64,000 nucleotides of DNA from Actinospineispora eucalypti (GCA_014208095.1 JACHMT010000001.1:1612001-1676000), one strand, 5' to 3'. Positions 52,438 to 63,183 are shown, numbered from the stretch's first letter. The notes: a model not told the origin generated them from the sequence alone. Numbers and translations are program-made.

Positions 52438-52839
52438 TCAGCGCCGGGCGGCGGCGGTGCAGTCGGCGCAGATGCCGAAGATCTCCACGGTGTGACTGAC
52501 GTGGGTGAACCCGTGCTCCTCGGCGATCCGCTGGGCCCAGTTCTCCACCGCCGGTCCCTCCACCTCGACGGTGCGGCCGCAGTTGCGGCACACCAGGTGG
52601 TGGTGATGGTGGTTGGAGCAGCGCCGGTAGACCGCCTCGCCGGTGTCGGTGCGCAGCACGTCTACGTCGCCGGACTCGGACAGGGTCTGCAGGGTGCGGT
52701 AGACGGTGGTCAGGCCGATGCCCTCGCCGTCCCGGCGCAGCTCCTCGTGGATCTCCTGCGCGGACCGGAAGTCGTCCAGCCGGTCCAGTAGCGCGGAGAC
52801 CGCCGCGCGCTGCTTGGTGGCTCGGGGCGGTCGGGTCAC
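52438..52839 (-). CDS. zur: Zinc uptake regulator Zur (Fur family)
   Basis: The 133-residue Fur-family protein has ATKQRAAVSALLDRLDDFRS, GIGLTTVYRTLQTLSESGDV (recognition helix), SNHHHHHLVCRNCGRTVEVE and IFGICADC, giving two CxxC zinc pairs and a His cluster. Neighbourhood with an SmtB repressor and glyS corresponds to Rv2358-Rv2359, supporting Zur rather than Fur. It represses zinc-uptake genes when zinc is sufficient. It is the second gene of the operon; its ATG overlaps the smtB stop. Confidence 0.93.
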   Translation of the reverse strand: MTRPPRATKQRAAVSALLDRLDDFRSAQEIHEELRRDGEGIGLTTVYRTLQTLSESGDVDVLRTDTGEAVYRRCSNHHHHHLVCRNCGRTVEVEGPAVENWAQRIAEEHGFTHVSHTVEIFGICADCTAAARR

Positions 52840-53216
52840 GCGCCCTCCTCGGCGTGCGCGACCGCGTCCCGCACGATGTGCGCCAGGTGCTCGTCCACCA
52901 GCCGGTAGAGCACCTCCCGCCCGTGCCGCTCCCCGGCCACCACCCCGGCCGCCTTGAGGACCCGGAGGTGCTGGCTGATCAGAGGCTGGGTCACCTCGAG
53001 CGCCTCCACCAACTCGTGTACGCAGCGCTCGGACTCCTGCAGTTGCAGCACGATGGCAATGCGCACCGGGGCGGCCAGCGCGCGCAGCAGATCACCGGCC
53101 GCGGCCAGGGTAGCGGGTTGGCGAGCCGGCGCCGGCGGGGCGGGCGGGCGCTCCGGCGAGTGCACCTCGGGCGAGTCGTCCAGCACTGGGACGTTGACGG
53201 TATCGATGTCGGTCAT
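52836..53216 (-). CDS. smtB: Zinc-responsive ArsR/SmtB repressor
   Basis: The protein (126 residues) has a winged helix (ALEVTQPLISQHLRVLKAAG, ERHGREVLYRLVDEH) and an intact alpha-5 zinc site at its C terminus: DEHLAHIVRDAVAHAEE provides Asp-x-His-x10-His-x2-Glu as in SmtB. This differs from ArsR (alpha-3 Cys) and points to zinc sensing. The ATG at 53216 has GGAAGGG upstream. smtB and zur overlap by 4 nt, linking zinc excess and zinc-uptake control as in mycobacteria. Confidence 0.92.
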   Translation of the reverse strand: MTDIDTVNVPVLDDSPEVHSPERPPAPPAPARQPATLAAAGDLLRALAAPVRIAIVLQLQESERCVHELVEALEVTQPLISQHLRVLKAAGVVAGERHGREVLYRLVDEHLAHIVRDAVAHAEEGA

Positions 53217-53302
53217 CGGATCCCTTCCTCGCCGGCGCCGGGACGGTCTGTATCTACCACACATGTTAGGCGTCACCGGGCTGTTCACTATTGTGCGCGA
53301 TC

Positions 53303-53632
53303 GTGCTGCTGGTCTGCCGCTTCCAGGTCCCTCCGGGTGACGAACCGGTCTTCCTCGCCCGCGCCCGCCGGGCGGTGGAACTGCTCAGCGGGTCACCGGG
53401 CGCGCGGCACGTCGGGCTGGGCCGGGCGGTGGACCGGCAAGATCGCTGGGTACTGGTGGCGCGGTTCGAGTCGGTGGTCGCCTACCGGCGGGCGTTGTCG
53501 CCGTTCGAGGTGCGGGAACACGTGATCCCCTTGCTGGCCGAGGCGCTGGCCGACGAGCCCGGCGCCTACGAGACCCTGCTCGAGGGCGAGGCCGGCGCGG
53601 TCACCGAGCACCCCAGCCTGCTCGCCGAATAA
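53303..53632 (+). CDS. ABM-like dimeric alpha-beta barrel protein
   Basis: The 109-residue protein reads LLVCRFQVPPGDEPVFLARA, VELLSGSPGARHVGLGRAVD and RWVLVARFESVVAYRRALSP, the pattern of ferredoxin-like antibiotic-biosynthesis-monooxygenase-type domains. Catalytic function cannot be told. The GTG at 53303 is preferred over TTG 53291. It is divergent from smtB with 86 nt between the starts. Confidence 0.75.
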   Translation: MLLVCRFQVPPGDEPVFLARARRAVELLSGSPGARHVGLGRAVDRQDRWVLVARFESVVAYRRALSPFEVREHVIPLLAEALADEPGAYETLLEGEAGAVTEHPSLLAE

Positions 53633-53665
53633 TGCGCTATAGCGTGACCCTCTTCCGCCCGGGGG

Positions 53666-54421
53666 TCAGGAGCGGGCGCGGCGGACCAGGGCGACCATCG
53701 CGGAGCGGACCGCCAGTGGGGTGTCGGCCGGTTCGTCGAAGCTGAGCCGCACCGTGTGCCCGTCCGCGTCCGGTGCGTCGGCGGCGAGCACGGAGAAGCC
53801 GTACCGGTCCACGTCCAGCATGCGCGCCAGAGCCGTGTCCGGGCGGCCGGCGAACACCCGGCAGAAGGTGACCAGCGCGTCGGCGTGGTCGTCGTTCATG
53901 TGGTCGACGATGCCGGCCCGGTGGGCGCTCAGCGGGTCGGGCACGCCGGCCGCGTACTCGGCGGGGTCCACCCAGCTCATACGGGCGAACCCACCCACGT
54001 AGCGCACCGACGCCACCGCCAGCCGATAGACGTGGAAGTCGTCGAAGTCCACGTAGAACGCTTCCGGGTGCGCCGACCGGTAGAGCGTGAGCGCGGCCGC
54101 CCGCTCGTCGCCGGCCAGCCGGCCGATCTCGCCGAGCAGGGTGACCCGTCCCCGGGCCAGCGGGTCACCGGCCCCCACCTCGCTCACCATCACCGAGGCG
54201 CGCGGGTCGGCGGCGAGGTTGCGGGTGTGCTCGGCCATGTCGGAGAGGCACAGCACGGGGCGTCCCAGGTCGTCGGCCACCTGGCTGACCAGGGAGGCGA
54301 ACGGCACCCCGGCCGGGTCCACGGCGAGCGTGGCCAGGGTGCCGGTGCGGGCCTCGGCGAACAGGGTTCGCGCCCGCTCGGCGTCGGTCGGCCCGGGGAC
54401 CGCCTCCGCCGTGCCGGGCAC
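53666..54421 (-). CDS. HugZ-like FMN/heme-binding protein (pyridoxamine-oxidase fold plus DUF2470)
   Basis: The N-terminal 150 residues have the split-barrel fold of pyridoxamine-phosphate oxidases ([75 protein letters not shown]). The C-terminal 90 residues ([36 protein letters not shown]) are a DUF2470 domain. This combination is that of HugZ-type heme-utilisation proteins. The start is unsure: GTG 54421 is chosen; upstream codons to 54532 look non-coding. Confidence 0.85.
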   Translation of the reverse strand: MPGTAEAVPGPTDAERARTLFAEARTGTLATLAVDPAGVPFASLVSQVADDLGRPVLCLSDMAEHTRNLAADPRASVMVSEVGAGDPLARGRVTLLGEIGRLAGDERAAALTLYRSAHPEAFYVDFDDFHVYRLAVASVRYVGGFARMSWVDPAEYAAGVPDPLSAHRAGIVDHMNDDHADALVTFCRVFAGRPDTALARMLDVDRYGFSVLAADAPDADGHTVRLSFDEPADTPLAVRSAMVALVRRARS

Positions 54422-54549
54422 CGAGTGGGGACTGGACAAACGGGCGCTCCCGTCAACTGGTCGGCCGGCCGGTAACCCGGTGGTGTCGGCTGGGTACGCT
54501 TGCGGAGTCGTGCATTTGTAGTTGTACCGCAACCATGGAGCCTTATCCC

Positions 54550-55947
<1,398 letters not shown>

Positions 55948-55950
55948 TTC

Positions 55951-55971
55951 CCCGCCGTCGTTGACGGCGGG
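55951..55971 (+). terminator. Terminator after glyS
   Basis: CCCGCCGTC and GACGGCGGG form a perfect 9-bp stem with loop GTT, 3 nt after the glyS stop codon. Confidence 0.75.
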
Positions 55972-56021
55972 TTGCGGATACCCGAATCTAGCTCTCTCAG
56001 CTAGTAGAACGGGGTACGTCC

Positions 56022-57467
56022 GTGGCCGGTCGCGAGCGGGAACACGTCGAGTACGACCAGGTACAGGCCGACTATCTGGAGAAGCGACAGCTGCGCCGGG
56101 GTGCCGCCGGTTGGGTGCTGCTGGCCGGGCTGGGCGTCGCCTACGTCATCTCCGGTGACTTCGCCGGGTGGAACTTCGGGCTCCAGCACGGCGGCTGGGG
56201 CGGTCTGGCCATCGCCACGGTGCTGATGGCCGCCATGTACACCTGCATGGTGTTCGCGCTGGCCGAGATGGCCACCGCGATGCCGGTGGCCGGGGCGGGC
56301 TACGGGTTCGCCCGGCGCGCGCTCGGCCCGCTGGGCGGGTTCGCCACCGGCACCGCCATCCTGATCGAGTACGCCATCGCGCCCGCCGCGATCTCGGTGT
56401 TCATCGGCGGGTACATCGAGTCGCTCGGCCTGTTCGGCATCACCAACGGCTGGCCGGTGTACCTGGTCTGCTACCTGGTCTTCGTGGGCATCCACCTGTG
56501 GGGCGTGGGCGAGGCGCTGAAGGTGATGATGGTGATCACCGTGATCGCGGTGCTCGCGCTGATCGCCTTCGTGGTGGGCATGCTGCCCCGGTTCGAGTTC
56601 GGCAAGCTGCTGGACATCCCGGCGACCGACGCGCTCGGGGCCAGCGCGTTCCTGCCGTTCGGGGTGGCCGGGGTGCTCGCCGCGCTGGTCTACGGGATCT
56701 GGTTCTTCCTCGCGGTGGAGGGTGTCCCGCTGGCCGCCGAGGAGGCGCGCGACCCGGCCAGGGACATGCCGCGCGGCATCCTGGGCGCGATGGCGGTGCT
56801 GCTGGTTTTCGCCGCGCTGATGCTGTTCGTCGGCCCGGGGGCGGCCGGTTCGTCGGCGATGAAGGAGTCGGACAACCCACTGCCGCACGCGCTGCGGGTC
56901 GCTTTCGGCACGGACACCTGGCTGGCCCAGTTCGTCAACTACGTCGGCCTGGCCGGCCTGGTGGCCAGTTTCTTCTCCATCATCTACGCGTACTCCCGCA
57001 TGCTGTTCGCGCTCTCCCGGGCCGGCTACCTGCCGAGGAAGCTGTCGGTGACCGGCCGGCGCAAGACGCCGTACCTGGCCCTGATCGTGCCGGCGACCAT
57101 CGGCTTCGTGCTCGCCGCCGTCACCAAGAACGGCGCGCTGCTGATCGACATCGCGGTGTTCGGGGCGACCGTGTCCTACGTGCTGATGATGGTCGCGCAC
57201 ATCGTGCTGCGGGTGCGGGAGCCGGGAATGGCCCGGCCCTACCGCACCCCCGGCGGCGTGCTGACCAGCGGCGTCGCCCTGGTGCTGGCCGCGGCGGCGG
57301 TGGTGGCCACCTTCGTGGTGGACCCCAAGGCGGCCGCGATCACCGCCGGCATCTTCGTCGTCGCGCTCGGCTACTTCTGGTTCTACAGCCGGCACCGGCT
57401 GGTGGCCAACGCGCCGGAGGAGGAGTTCGCCGCCATCGCCCGCGCCGAAGCCGAACTCGCCGACTGA
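56022..57467 (+). CDS. APC-superfamily permease, ethanolamine-permease type
   Basis: The 481-residue transporter has about twelve hydrophobic segments. YLEKRQLRRGAAGWVLLAGL, AYVISGDFAGWNFGLQHGGW and MVFALAEMATAMPVAGAGYG match the ethanolamine permease branch of the APC family, which imports ethanolamine or related amines and amino acids. No ethanolamine ammonia-lyase genes are nearby, so the substrate is inferred from similarity. The GTG start is at 56022. It is convergent with the MFS gene, with an elaborate inverted repeat between them. Confidence 0.85.
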   Translation: MAGREREHVEYDQVQADYLEKRQLRRGAAGWVLLAGLGVAYVISGDFAGWNFGLQHGGWGGLAIATVLMAAMYTCMVFALAEMATAMPVAGAGYGFARRALGPLGGFATGTAILIEYAIAPAAISVFIGGYIESLGLFGITNGWPVYLVCYLVFVGIHLWGVGEALKVMMVITVIAVLALIAFVVGMLPRFEFGKLLDIPATDALGASAFLPFGVAGVLAALVYGIWFFLAVEGVPLAAEEARDPARDMPRGILGAMAVLLVFAALMLFVGPGAAGSSAMKESDNPLPHALRVAFGTDTWLAQFVNYVGLAGLVASFFSIIYAYSRMLFALSRAGYLPRKLSVTGRRKTPYLALIVPATIGFVLAAVTKNGALLIDIAVFGATVSYVLMMVAHIVLRVREPGMARPYRTPGGVLTSGVALVLAAAAVVATFVVDPKAAAITAGIFVVALGYFWFYSRHRLVANAPEEEFAAIARAEAELAD

Positions 57468-57488
57468 GCCAGGTCACCCCATCCCGCC

Positions 57489-57559
57489 GATTCAGTCACT
57501 TCAGCACACTGTTTCAGTAAACAGTGTTGACTGAGTCAGGGTGCTGAAGTGACTGAATC
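57489..57559. repeat. Nested inverted repeat (bidirectional terminator) related to the 36.4-kb tandem repeat
   Basis: A perfect 19-bp outer pair (GATTCAGTCACTTCAGCAC at 57489-57507, complement at 57541-57559) encloses a perfect 9-bp hairpin (ACACTGTTT-CAGT-AAACAGTGT, 57506-57527). It lies between two convergent genes and overlaps the end of the MFS frame. The outer arm shares its sequence with the repeats at 36441-36524. Confidence 0.75.
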
Positions 57560-58957
57560 AGGGTGGTTGCGGCGGGTGCTGAGGACCGCTGCGGCCACGC
57601 CCAGGGCGGCGACCAGCAGGAAGCCGGCGAAGAGGTAGTGCGCGGAGCGCAGCGGGTCCGGCTCGCCCAGGTTCACCGCGACCCCGGTGAGCGCGGCGCC
57701 GAACGCGTTCGCCACCAGCTGCACGGTGTTGATCGCGGCGGACGCCTTGTCGCCCTCTGTGCCGTCCCCGGCGTCGGTCACGCTGGCCATCGCCGAGGTG
57801 GCCAGGTGCGGCCAGGCGATTCCGGTGCCCGCGCCGGTGACCAGGAAGGCCACCACCCAGGCGGCGAGCAGCCAGCCACCCGGGTCCTGGCGCATGGTCA
57901 GTGCGGCGGCGGCCAGGCCCAGAGCGATGACCAGCGGGCCGGCGATGATGATCCGCCGGGTGGCGGCGGGACGTTCCGCGCCGGCGCTGGGGATCTCGCC
58001 CAGTGTCCAGCCCAGGGCCAGCGCGGCGCCGAGGAAGCCGGCGGCCAGCGGGGCCAGGCCGGCCAGGCGCTGGCCGAACAGCGGGATGAACCCCTCCACC
58101 ATCGCGGTCATGGACACCAGTGCGATGGCCGCGTAGATCCAGCGCAGCCGGGAACCTCCCCGGAACGTCTCGGCCGGCAGCACCCGCACCCCGGCCCGCC
58201 GCTCGTAGGCCACGAAACCGGCGATCAGCAGCAGCCCGGCGACGATGCCGACCAGGTTGACCGAAAGCACGGGGAACAGGCTGGCGGTGCTCACCACCAG
58301 CGCCGCGGCGGCCAGCAGCACCAGCGCGACCACCGGGAACGGCTGCGCCGGCGCGTCGCCGCGCTCGCCGTGCAGCGCGCGCGGCACCACGGCCGCCACC
58401 CCGACCGCGACCAGTCCCAGCGCGACGAACGCCCCGCGCCACACGCCGAACTCCGCGAATGCCCCGCCCAGGGCCGGGCCGACGAACGTGCCGACGCCCC
58501 ACATCGCGGAGACCAGTGCGCTCGCCCTGGCCCACAGCGGCGCCGGCAGCGTGGACCGGATCAGCGCGTAGCCCAGGCCGGCCAGCAGGCCGCCGCCCGC
58601 GCCCTGCACCGCCCGCCCGGCCAGCAGCGCTGGCATGCTGGGCGCGACCGCGCAGACCACGGTGCCGGCCACGAACAGGCCCAGCGCGATCAGGTACGCC
58701 CGCCGGGCGCCCTGGCCGGCGAGCACCTTGCTGACCAGCACGGCGGAGCCGACCGACGCGAGCAGGAAGATCGTCGTGCTCCACGCGTAGAGGCGTTCCC
58801 CGCCGATGTCCGCCACGGCCGACGGCAGCAGGCTGATCGTCACGTACACGTTCGTCGCGTACAGCGCGACGCCGCCGGCCAGCACCACCAGCACGCCGAG
58901 GTACCGGCGGCTCAGCAGCGCGCCCCAGCCGGCGCGGGGAGGTTCGGTCAGAGTCAT
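57536..58957 (-). CDS. MFS-type drug/metabolite exporter
   Basis: This 473-residue protein has about fourteen hydrophobic segments and MFS motifs (LAGGVALYATNVYVTISLLP, SVGSAVLVSKVLAGQGARRA, GRAVQGAGGGLLAGLGYALI). It resembles DHA2-type multidrug exporters. The ATG at 58957 has CAGGGAC upstream. Its last residues (NHPDSVTSAP) are encoded by the inverted repeat, so the original stop has probably been moved by the repeat. Substrate unknown. Confidence 0.88.
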   Translation of the reverse strand: MTLTEPPRAGWGALLSRRYLGVLVVLAGGVALYATNVYVTISLLPSAVADIGGERLYAWSTTIFLLASVGSAVLVSKVLAGQGARRAYLIALGLFVAGTVVCAVAPSMPALLAGRAVQGAGGGLLAGLGYALIRSTLPAPLWARASALVSAMWGVGTFVGPALGGAFAEFGVWRGAFVALGLVAVGVAAVVPRALHGERGDAPAQPFPVVALVLLAAAALVVSTASLFPVLSVNLVGIVAGLLLIAGFVAYERRAGVRVLPAETFRGGSRLRWIYAAIALVSMTAMVEGFIPLFGQRLAGLAPLAAGFLGAALALGWTLGEIPSAGAERPAATRRIIIAGPLVIALGLAAAALTMRQDPGGWLLAAWVVAFLVTGAGTGIAWPHLATSAMASVTDAGDGTEGDKASAAINTVQLVANAFGAALTGVAVNLGEPDPLRSAHYLFAGFLLVAALGVAAAVLSTRRNHPDSVTSAP

Positions 58958-59068
58958 GTCCCTGAGGCTCCGACCTGAACAACAGTTGAGGTCAAGATTG
59001 TGTGACGGGAGTGGCAGCGCGGGGCGTCCGCCCCCGTTCCGGTCCCGTCCGACCCGTACGCTGGTTGC

Positions 59069-60127
59069 GTGGTCGACCTTTCCCCTTCGGAGCCGATGCC
59101 TCGGCCGGCGAACCGACCGGCTTCGGAGCACACCCGCCGGCTCGGCAGCGCGCTGCGGCAGTGGGCCGCGCGCGGGGTGGGAGTGGTCCGGGTGCTGGAC
59201 CGGCACGGGTTCGGCACCGTCGAGCCCGGCCAGCTGCTGGCGGGCAACGCCGAGGGCGAGACCGCCGGCCGACTGCTGCTCGGCGCGCTGGACCCGGTGG
59301 CGGTGCCGCTGGCCCGGGAGGCCGCGCCCGGCCGGCCGAGGGTGGCGGACGCCCACGTGACCGAACCGGACGCGGTGGCCGCCGGGCTGGCCTGCGCCGG
59401 CGGGGCCACCCTGCTCGGGCACGCGTTGCCGGCCGAGTTGGCCGAGGCGCTGGGCGCGGCGCTGGCCGAGGGCCGGCCGGCCGCATTGGCCAGCACCGCC
59501 GACGGCACCGCGCACCTGGTGCTGACCGGTGCGGAGCTGACCGAGGCGCACGGCGGCCTCGGTACCGAGGCCGCCGACGGTGCGGCCGGGGAAGCCGCGC
59601 GCCAACTGCTGCGCCGGGGCGCCACCAGTACCGAGCGGCTCACCGCCGAGGGCGTGGACCTGTTGCTGGACCTGTGGGTGCCGGTGCCCACGCTGCTCGT
59701 GGTCGGTTCCGGGGCGATCGGCGGCGCGCTGCTGGCCCAGGCCGAGCTGCTCGGCTGGGCCGGCCGCGCGGTCACCGAGCTGGCCGAGGCGCGCACCGCG
59801 CTGGCCGGGTTCACCGAGGCCGACGTGCTGGTGCTGCTGGACCACGCGCCGGCGTTCGACGCGTTGCTCCTCGACGGGATCACCGGCGGGCGTGGTTTCA
59901 TCGGCGCGCTGGGTTCGCGGCGCACCCAGGCCGCGCGGCGGGAGCGGCTCCTCGCCGCCGGGCTGTCCGAGCGGGAGCTGGCCCGGCTGCACGGCCCGGT
60001 CGGCCTCGACCTCGGCGCGCGCACCGCCGCCGAGACCGCGGTTTCCGTCGTGGCCGAGGTGATCGCCGAGCGGGCCGGACGGACCGGGTCCGCACTGGCC
60101 GGCGCGGCCGGCCGGATCGGCGCCTGA
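59069..60127 (+). CDS. XdhC/CoxI-family protein
   Basis: The C-terminal domain is XdhC-like: LVLLDHAPAFDALLLDGITG, GRGFIGALGSRRTQAARRER, LLAAGLSERELARLHGPVGL and DLGARTAAETAVSVVAEVIA. The N-terminal part includes a region like CoxI (LRQWAARGVGVVRVLDRHGF, GTVEPGQLLAG). XdhC-type proteins bind and sulfurate the molybdenum cofactor for xanthine dehydrogenase or CO dehydrogenase. No molybdoenzyme lies nearby, so its client is elsewhere. GTG start at 59069. ydcF-like follows 2 nt after the stop. Confidence 0.85.
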   Translation: MVDLSPSEPMPRPANRPASEHTRRLGSALRQWAARGVGVVRVLDRHGFGTVEPGQLLAGNAEGETAGRLLLGALDPVAVPLAREAAPGRPRVADAHVTEPDAVAAGLACAGGATLLGHALPAELAEALGAALAEGRPAALASTADGTAHLVLTGAELTEAHGGLGTEAADGAAGEAARQLLRRGATSTERLTAEGVDLLLDLWVPVPTLLVVGSGAIGGALLAQAELLGWAGRAVTELAEARTALAGFTEADVLVLLDHAPAFDALLLDGITGGRGFIGALGSRRTQAARRERLLAAGLSERELARLHGPVGLDLGARTAAETAVSVVAEVIAERAGRTGSALAGAAGRIGA

Positions 60128-60129
60128 CC

Positions 60130-60819
60130 GTGCCGTTACGCCTCACCCGACCCGCCCCCGCCCGACCCCCCGGTCAGCCGGCCGAACCGCCCCGCCGGAA
60201 GAAGCGCTGGTTCCTGCGCGTCGTCGCCGGGTTGCTCCTGGTGGCGGCGTTGGTGCTGGCCGGGACCGCGTTCCGGGTCTGGCAGGTGGCCCGGCTGGAC
60301 GACCGCCGGCCGGTTGACGTGGTGATCGTGCTCGGCGCGGCGCAGTACGACGGGTCGCCCAGCCCGATCTTCGCCGCCCGGCTGCGGCACGCCCAGCAGC
60401 TGTACAACCAGGGCATCGCGACGCACATCATGACGGTCGGCGGGCGCAAGGCCGGGGACGGCTTCACCGAGGCCGACGCGGGCCGCCGCTACCTGTTGCA
60501 GCGCGGCGTGCCGGCCGATGTGGTCACGTCGATCGGCGCCGGCTCGAGCACGCTGGAGAGCCTGCGCCCGGCGGCGGCCGATGCGACCCGCAAGGGCTGG
60601 CGGACCTCGCTGCTGGTCAGCGACCCGTGGCACTCGCTGCGGGCGCGCACCATGGCCCGGGACTTCGGCCTGGAGGCGTGGACCTCGCCCACCCGCAGCG
60701 GCCCGGTGGTGCAGACCAGGGAGACGCAGGTCCGGTACATCGTGCGGGAGACCGGGGCGCTGCTCTACTACTGGCTGACCAACTCGTCGCTGGAGAACGA
60801 GGGATACGGGTTGGGGTGA
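60130..60819 (+). CDS. YdcF-like (DUF218) membrane-anchored protein
   Basis: The protein (229 residues) has an N-terminal transmembrane segment (RVVAGLLLVAALVLAGTAF) and a DUF218 domain outside: DVVIVLGAAQYDGSPSPIFA, ARLRHAQQLYNQGIATHIMT, VGGRKAGDGFTEADAGRRYL and LLVSDPWHSLRARTMARDFG. Members (SanA/ElyC/YdcF) act in envelope integrity. GTG 60130 lies 2 nt after xdhC; the end overlaps dgt (GTGA). A three-gene operon is likely. Confidence 0.88.
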   Translation: MPLRLTRPAPARPPGQPAEPPRRKKRWFLRVVAGLLLVAALVLAGTAFRVWQVARLDDRRPVDVVIVLGAAQYDGSPSPIFAARLRHAQQLYNQGIATHIMTVGGRKAGDGFTEADAGRRYLLQRGVPADVVTSIGAGSSTLESLRPAAADATRKGWRTSLLVSDPWHSLRARTMARDFGLEAWTSPTRSGPVVQTRETQVRYIVRETGALLYYWLTNSSLENEGYGLG

Positions 60820-62075
60820 CCTTCCACTACTCCGCCGCCGAGCGGGCCCGGATGTGCGCCGAGCCGCCGAAGGTGTCCGGGCTGGACGGCGGGTCGGGTC
60901 GTGCGGCGCACCGGGGTCCGTTCGCCCGGGACCGGGCCAGGGTGCTGCACTCCGCCGCGCTGCGCCGGCTGGCCGGCAAGACCCAGGTGGTCGGGCCGGG
61001 CGAGGGCGCGGAGATCACCGGCATGCCGCGCACCCGGCTGACCCACTCGCTGGAGGTGGCGCAGATCGGCCGGGGCCTGGCCGAGGAGCTGGGCTGCGAC
61101 CCGGACGTGGTGGACACCGCCGGGCTGGCGCACGACATCGGGCACCCGCCGTTCGGGCACAACGGGGAGAAGGCGCTGGACGAGGCGGCCGCCGGGTACG
61201 GCGGCTTCGAGGGCAACGCGCAGACCCTGCGCACCCTGGTCCGGCTCGAGCCGAAGATCGTCGGGGCCGGGTTGAACCTGACCAGGGCGTCCTTGGACGC
61301 CTGCTGCAAGTACCCGTGGGTGCGGCGGGACGGTGAGCGCAAGTTCGGCGTGTACGCCGACGACCTCACCGCTTTCTCGTGGCTGCGGGAGGGTGCACCG
61401 GACCGGCGGCGCTGCCTCGAGGCGCAGGTCATGGACTGGTCGGACGACGTGGCCTACTCGGTGCACGACGTGGAGGACGGCATCCTGGCCGGCCGGATCG
61501 GCCTGGCGGCGCTGGCCGATCCCGGGGAGCGGAAGGCGCTGGCCGGGCTGGCCGGCGCCAACTTCGGCGCCGACCCGGACGCCTGCGCGGACGCCGGCGA
61601 GCGGCTGATGGCCCTGCCGGTGATCGCCGATGTGGCCCGGTCACCGGGCTTCCCCGGGTCCAGTGAGGCACAGATCGCGCTGAAACGGATGACCAGCGAG
61701 CTGGTGAGCCGGTTCGTCGGCGCGGCGGCGCGGGGCACCCGGGAGGTGTACGGCCCGGGGCCGCTCGGCCGGTACGCCGCCGACCTGGTGGTGCCGCCGC
61801 CGGTGGCCGCCGAGGTGGCCCTGCTCAAGGCGATGGCGGTGCGCTACGTGATGGCCGACCCGGCCCGCCTGCGCATGCAGGCGGGCCAGCGCGAGCTGCT
61901 GCGCGAGCTGGTGGAGGCGGTGGTGGCGGGCGCCCCGGACAGCCTGGACGGCCCGCTGCGCGAGGCGTGGCGGGCGGCCGGCGAGGACGCGGCCAGGCTG
62001 CGCGTGGTGATCGACCAGGTGGCCTCGCTCACCGACCAGCAGGCGCACTCCTGGCACACCCGCCTCTGCCGCTGA
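60816..62075 (+). CDS. dgt: Deoxyguanosinetriphosphate triphosphohydrolase-like protein
   Basis: This HD-domain dNTPase removes triphosphate from dNTPs. The 419-residue protein has LHSAALRRLAGKTQVVGPGE, MPRTRLTHSLEVAQIGRGLA (His), TAGLAHDIGHPPFGHNGEKA (HD) and VMDWSDDVAYSVHDVEDGI (Asp). The GTG start at 60816 overlaps the previous stop. In mycobacteria dgt (Rv2344c) precedes dnaG; dnaG does not follow here, an AraC gene comes instead on the other strand. Confidence 0.94.
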   Translation: MTFHYSAAERARMCAEPPKVSGLDGGSGRAAHRGPFARDRARVLHSAALRRLAGKTQVVGPGEGAEITGMPRTRLTHSLEVAQIGRGLAEELGCDPDVVDTAGLAHDIGHPPFGHNGEKALDEAAAGYGGFEGNAQTLRTLVRLEPKIVGAGLNLTRASLDACCKYPWVRRDGERKFGVYADDLTAFSWLREGAPDRRRCLEAQVMDWSDDVAYSVHDVEDGILAGRIGLAALADPGERKALAGLAGANFGADPDACADAGERLMALPVIADVARSPGFPGSSEAQIALKRMTSELVSRFVGAAARGTREVYGPGPLGRYAADLVVPPPVAAEVALLKAMAVRYVMADPARLRMQAGQRELLRELVEAVVAGAPDSLDGPLREAWRAAGEDAARLRVVIDQVASLTDQQAHSWHTRLCR

Positions 62076-62094
62076 TTCGGCTCGCCCGCTCGGC

Positions 62095-63087
62095 TCAGGC
62101 GCCGCGGCGGTAGGCGAGGGGGGAGCGGCCGGTCCAGCGGCGGAAGGCGCGGGTGAACGCGCTGGGTTCGGAGAAGCCCAGCCGCACGGCCAGCGCCGCG
62201 ATCGGCTCCTGGCCGCGTTCCAGGCTGGCGATGGCGGCGGCGCGCAGCACCTCGTCGCGGATCTCCCGCAGCGACGTGCCCTCCTCGCGCAGCCGGCGGC
62301 GCAGCGTGGGCTCGCTCATCGCCAGCTGCTCGGCCAGCCGGGCGGCGGTGACCGGGTCCCGGTCCCGCACGCCGCGTTCCACGGCCCGCCGGACCAGCTG
62401 GGAGACGGAGTCGGCCGGCCGGTTCAGCAGCAGGTCGGCCGGCGCGGTCTCCAGGAAGGCCAGCATCGCCTCCTCGGTGCGCACGATCGGTGCGCGCAGG
62501 ATCTCCCGGGGCAGCACCAGCGTCGCCGTCGGCGCGCCGAACCGGGGCCGCTGGCCGAACACCAGCTCCAGGTCGGCGGCGTGGGGCGGCGTCGGGAAGG
62601 GCAGCTCGACGCGCCGCGGCGGCACGCTCCGGCCGGTCGCCCAGCCGATCACCCGGTGCGCGGCGATCAGGTGCAGCACGGTGAGGAAGTGGTCGGGGTC
62701 GTCCAGCCGGCCGGTGTCGATGGTGAGCGTGGCCAGTTCGCCGTCCACCGACAGCGATATCGGCGACAACCCGGGCAGCGCGTCGCCGAACTTGCGCAGG
62801 CGGGCGATCGCCGCTTCCACGTCCGGCGCGCTGGCCATCGCGAAGCAGATCATCCGCAGCGTGCCGGGCGGCACCGGCCGGCTGCCCAGCCCGAGCAGGT
62901 CGTCGTTGGTCTGCCGCCAGCAGGCCCGGACCAGCCGGATCAGCTGGTCGCCGGTGATCTCCGGGCGGGGCGCGACGAACTGGGCCGGCGCGACTTCGGC
63001 CGCGCGCAGCAGCGCCGGCACGTCCCAGCCCTTGCGGGCGGCGATGCCGGCGGCGGCGAGCACGAAGCTGGCCGGAATGGCCTCCAC
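62095..63087 (-). CDS. AraC-family transcriptional regulator
   Basis: The protein (about 330 residues) has an N-terminal effector domain of the arabinose-binding/OruR type (PASFVLAAAGIAARKGWDVP, MICFAMASAPDVEAAIARLR) and a C-terminal AraC HTH (LAEQLAMSEPTLRRRLREEG, VRLGFSEPSAFTRAFRRWTG, RSPLAYRR). It is divergent from the monooxygenase gene at 63184 and probably activates it. The start is uncertain: GTG 63087 lies 8 nt after a TTGACC-19-TAGCTT promoter-like pair, suggesting a leaderless mRNA; a TTG at 63126 is the alternative. Confidence 0.88.
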   Translation of the reverse strand: MEAIPASFVLAAAGIAARKGWDVPALLRAAEVAPAQFVAPRPEITGDQLIRLVRACWRQTNDDLLGLGSRPVPPGTLRMICFAMASAPDVEAAIARLRKFGDALPGLSPISLSVDGELATLTIDTGRLDDPDHFLTVLHLIAAHRVIGWATGRSVPPRRVELPFPTPPHAADLELVFGQRPRFGAPTATLVLPREILRAPIVRTEEAMLAFLETAPADLLLNRPADSVSQLVRRAVERGVRDRDPVTAARLAEQLAMSEPTLRRRLREEGTSLREIRDEVLRAAAIASLERGQEPIAALAVRLGFSEPSAFTRAFRRWTGRSPLAYRRGA

Positions 63088-63183
63088 GCTTGCGGAAGCT
63101 ACCAGGTTCGTGATCGGTTCGGTCAAGAAAGTTGGCCGCCGCGGTCGTCGAGCCCCGGCGGTCCGCGCGCCTAACTTTTCCCC

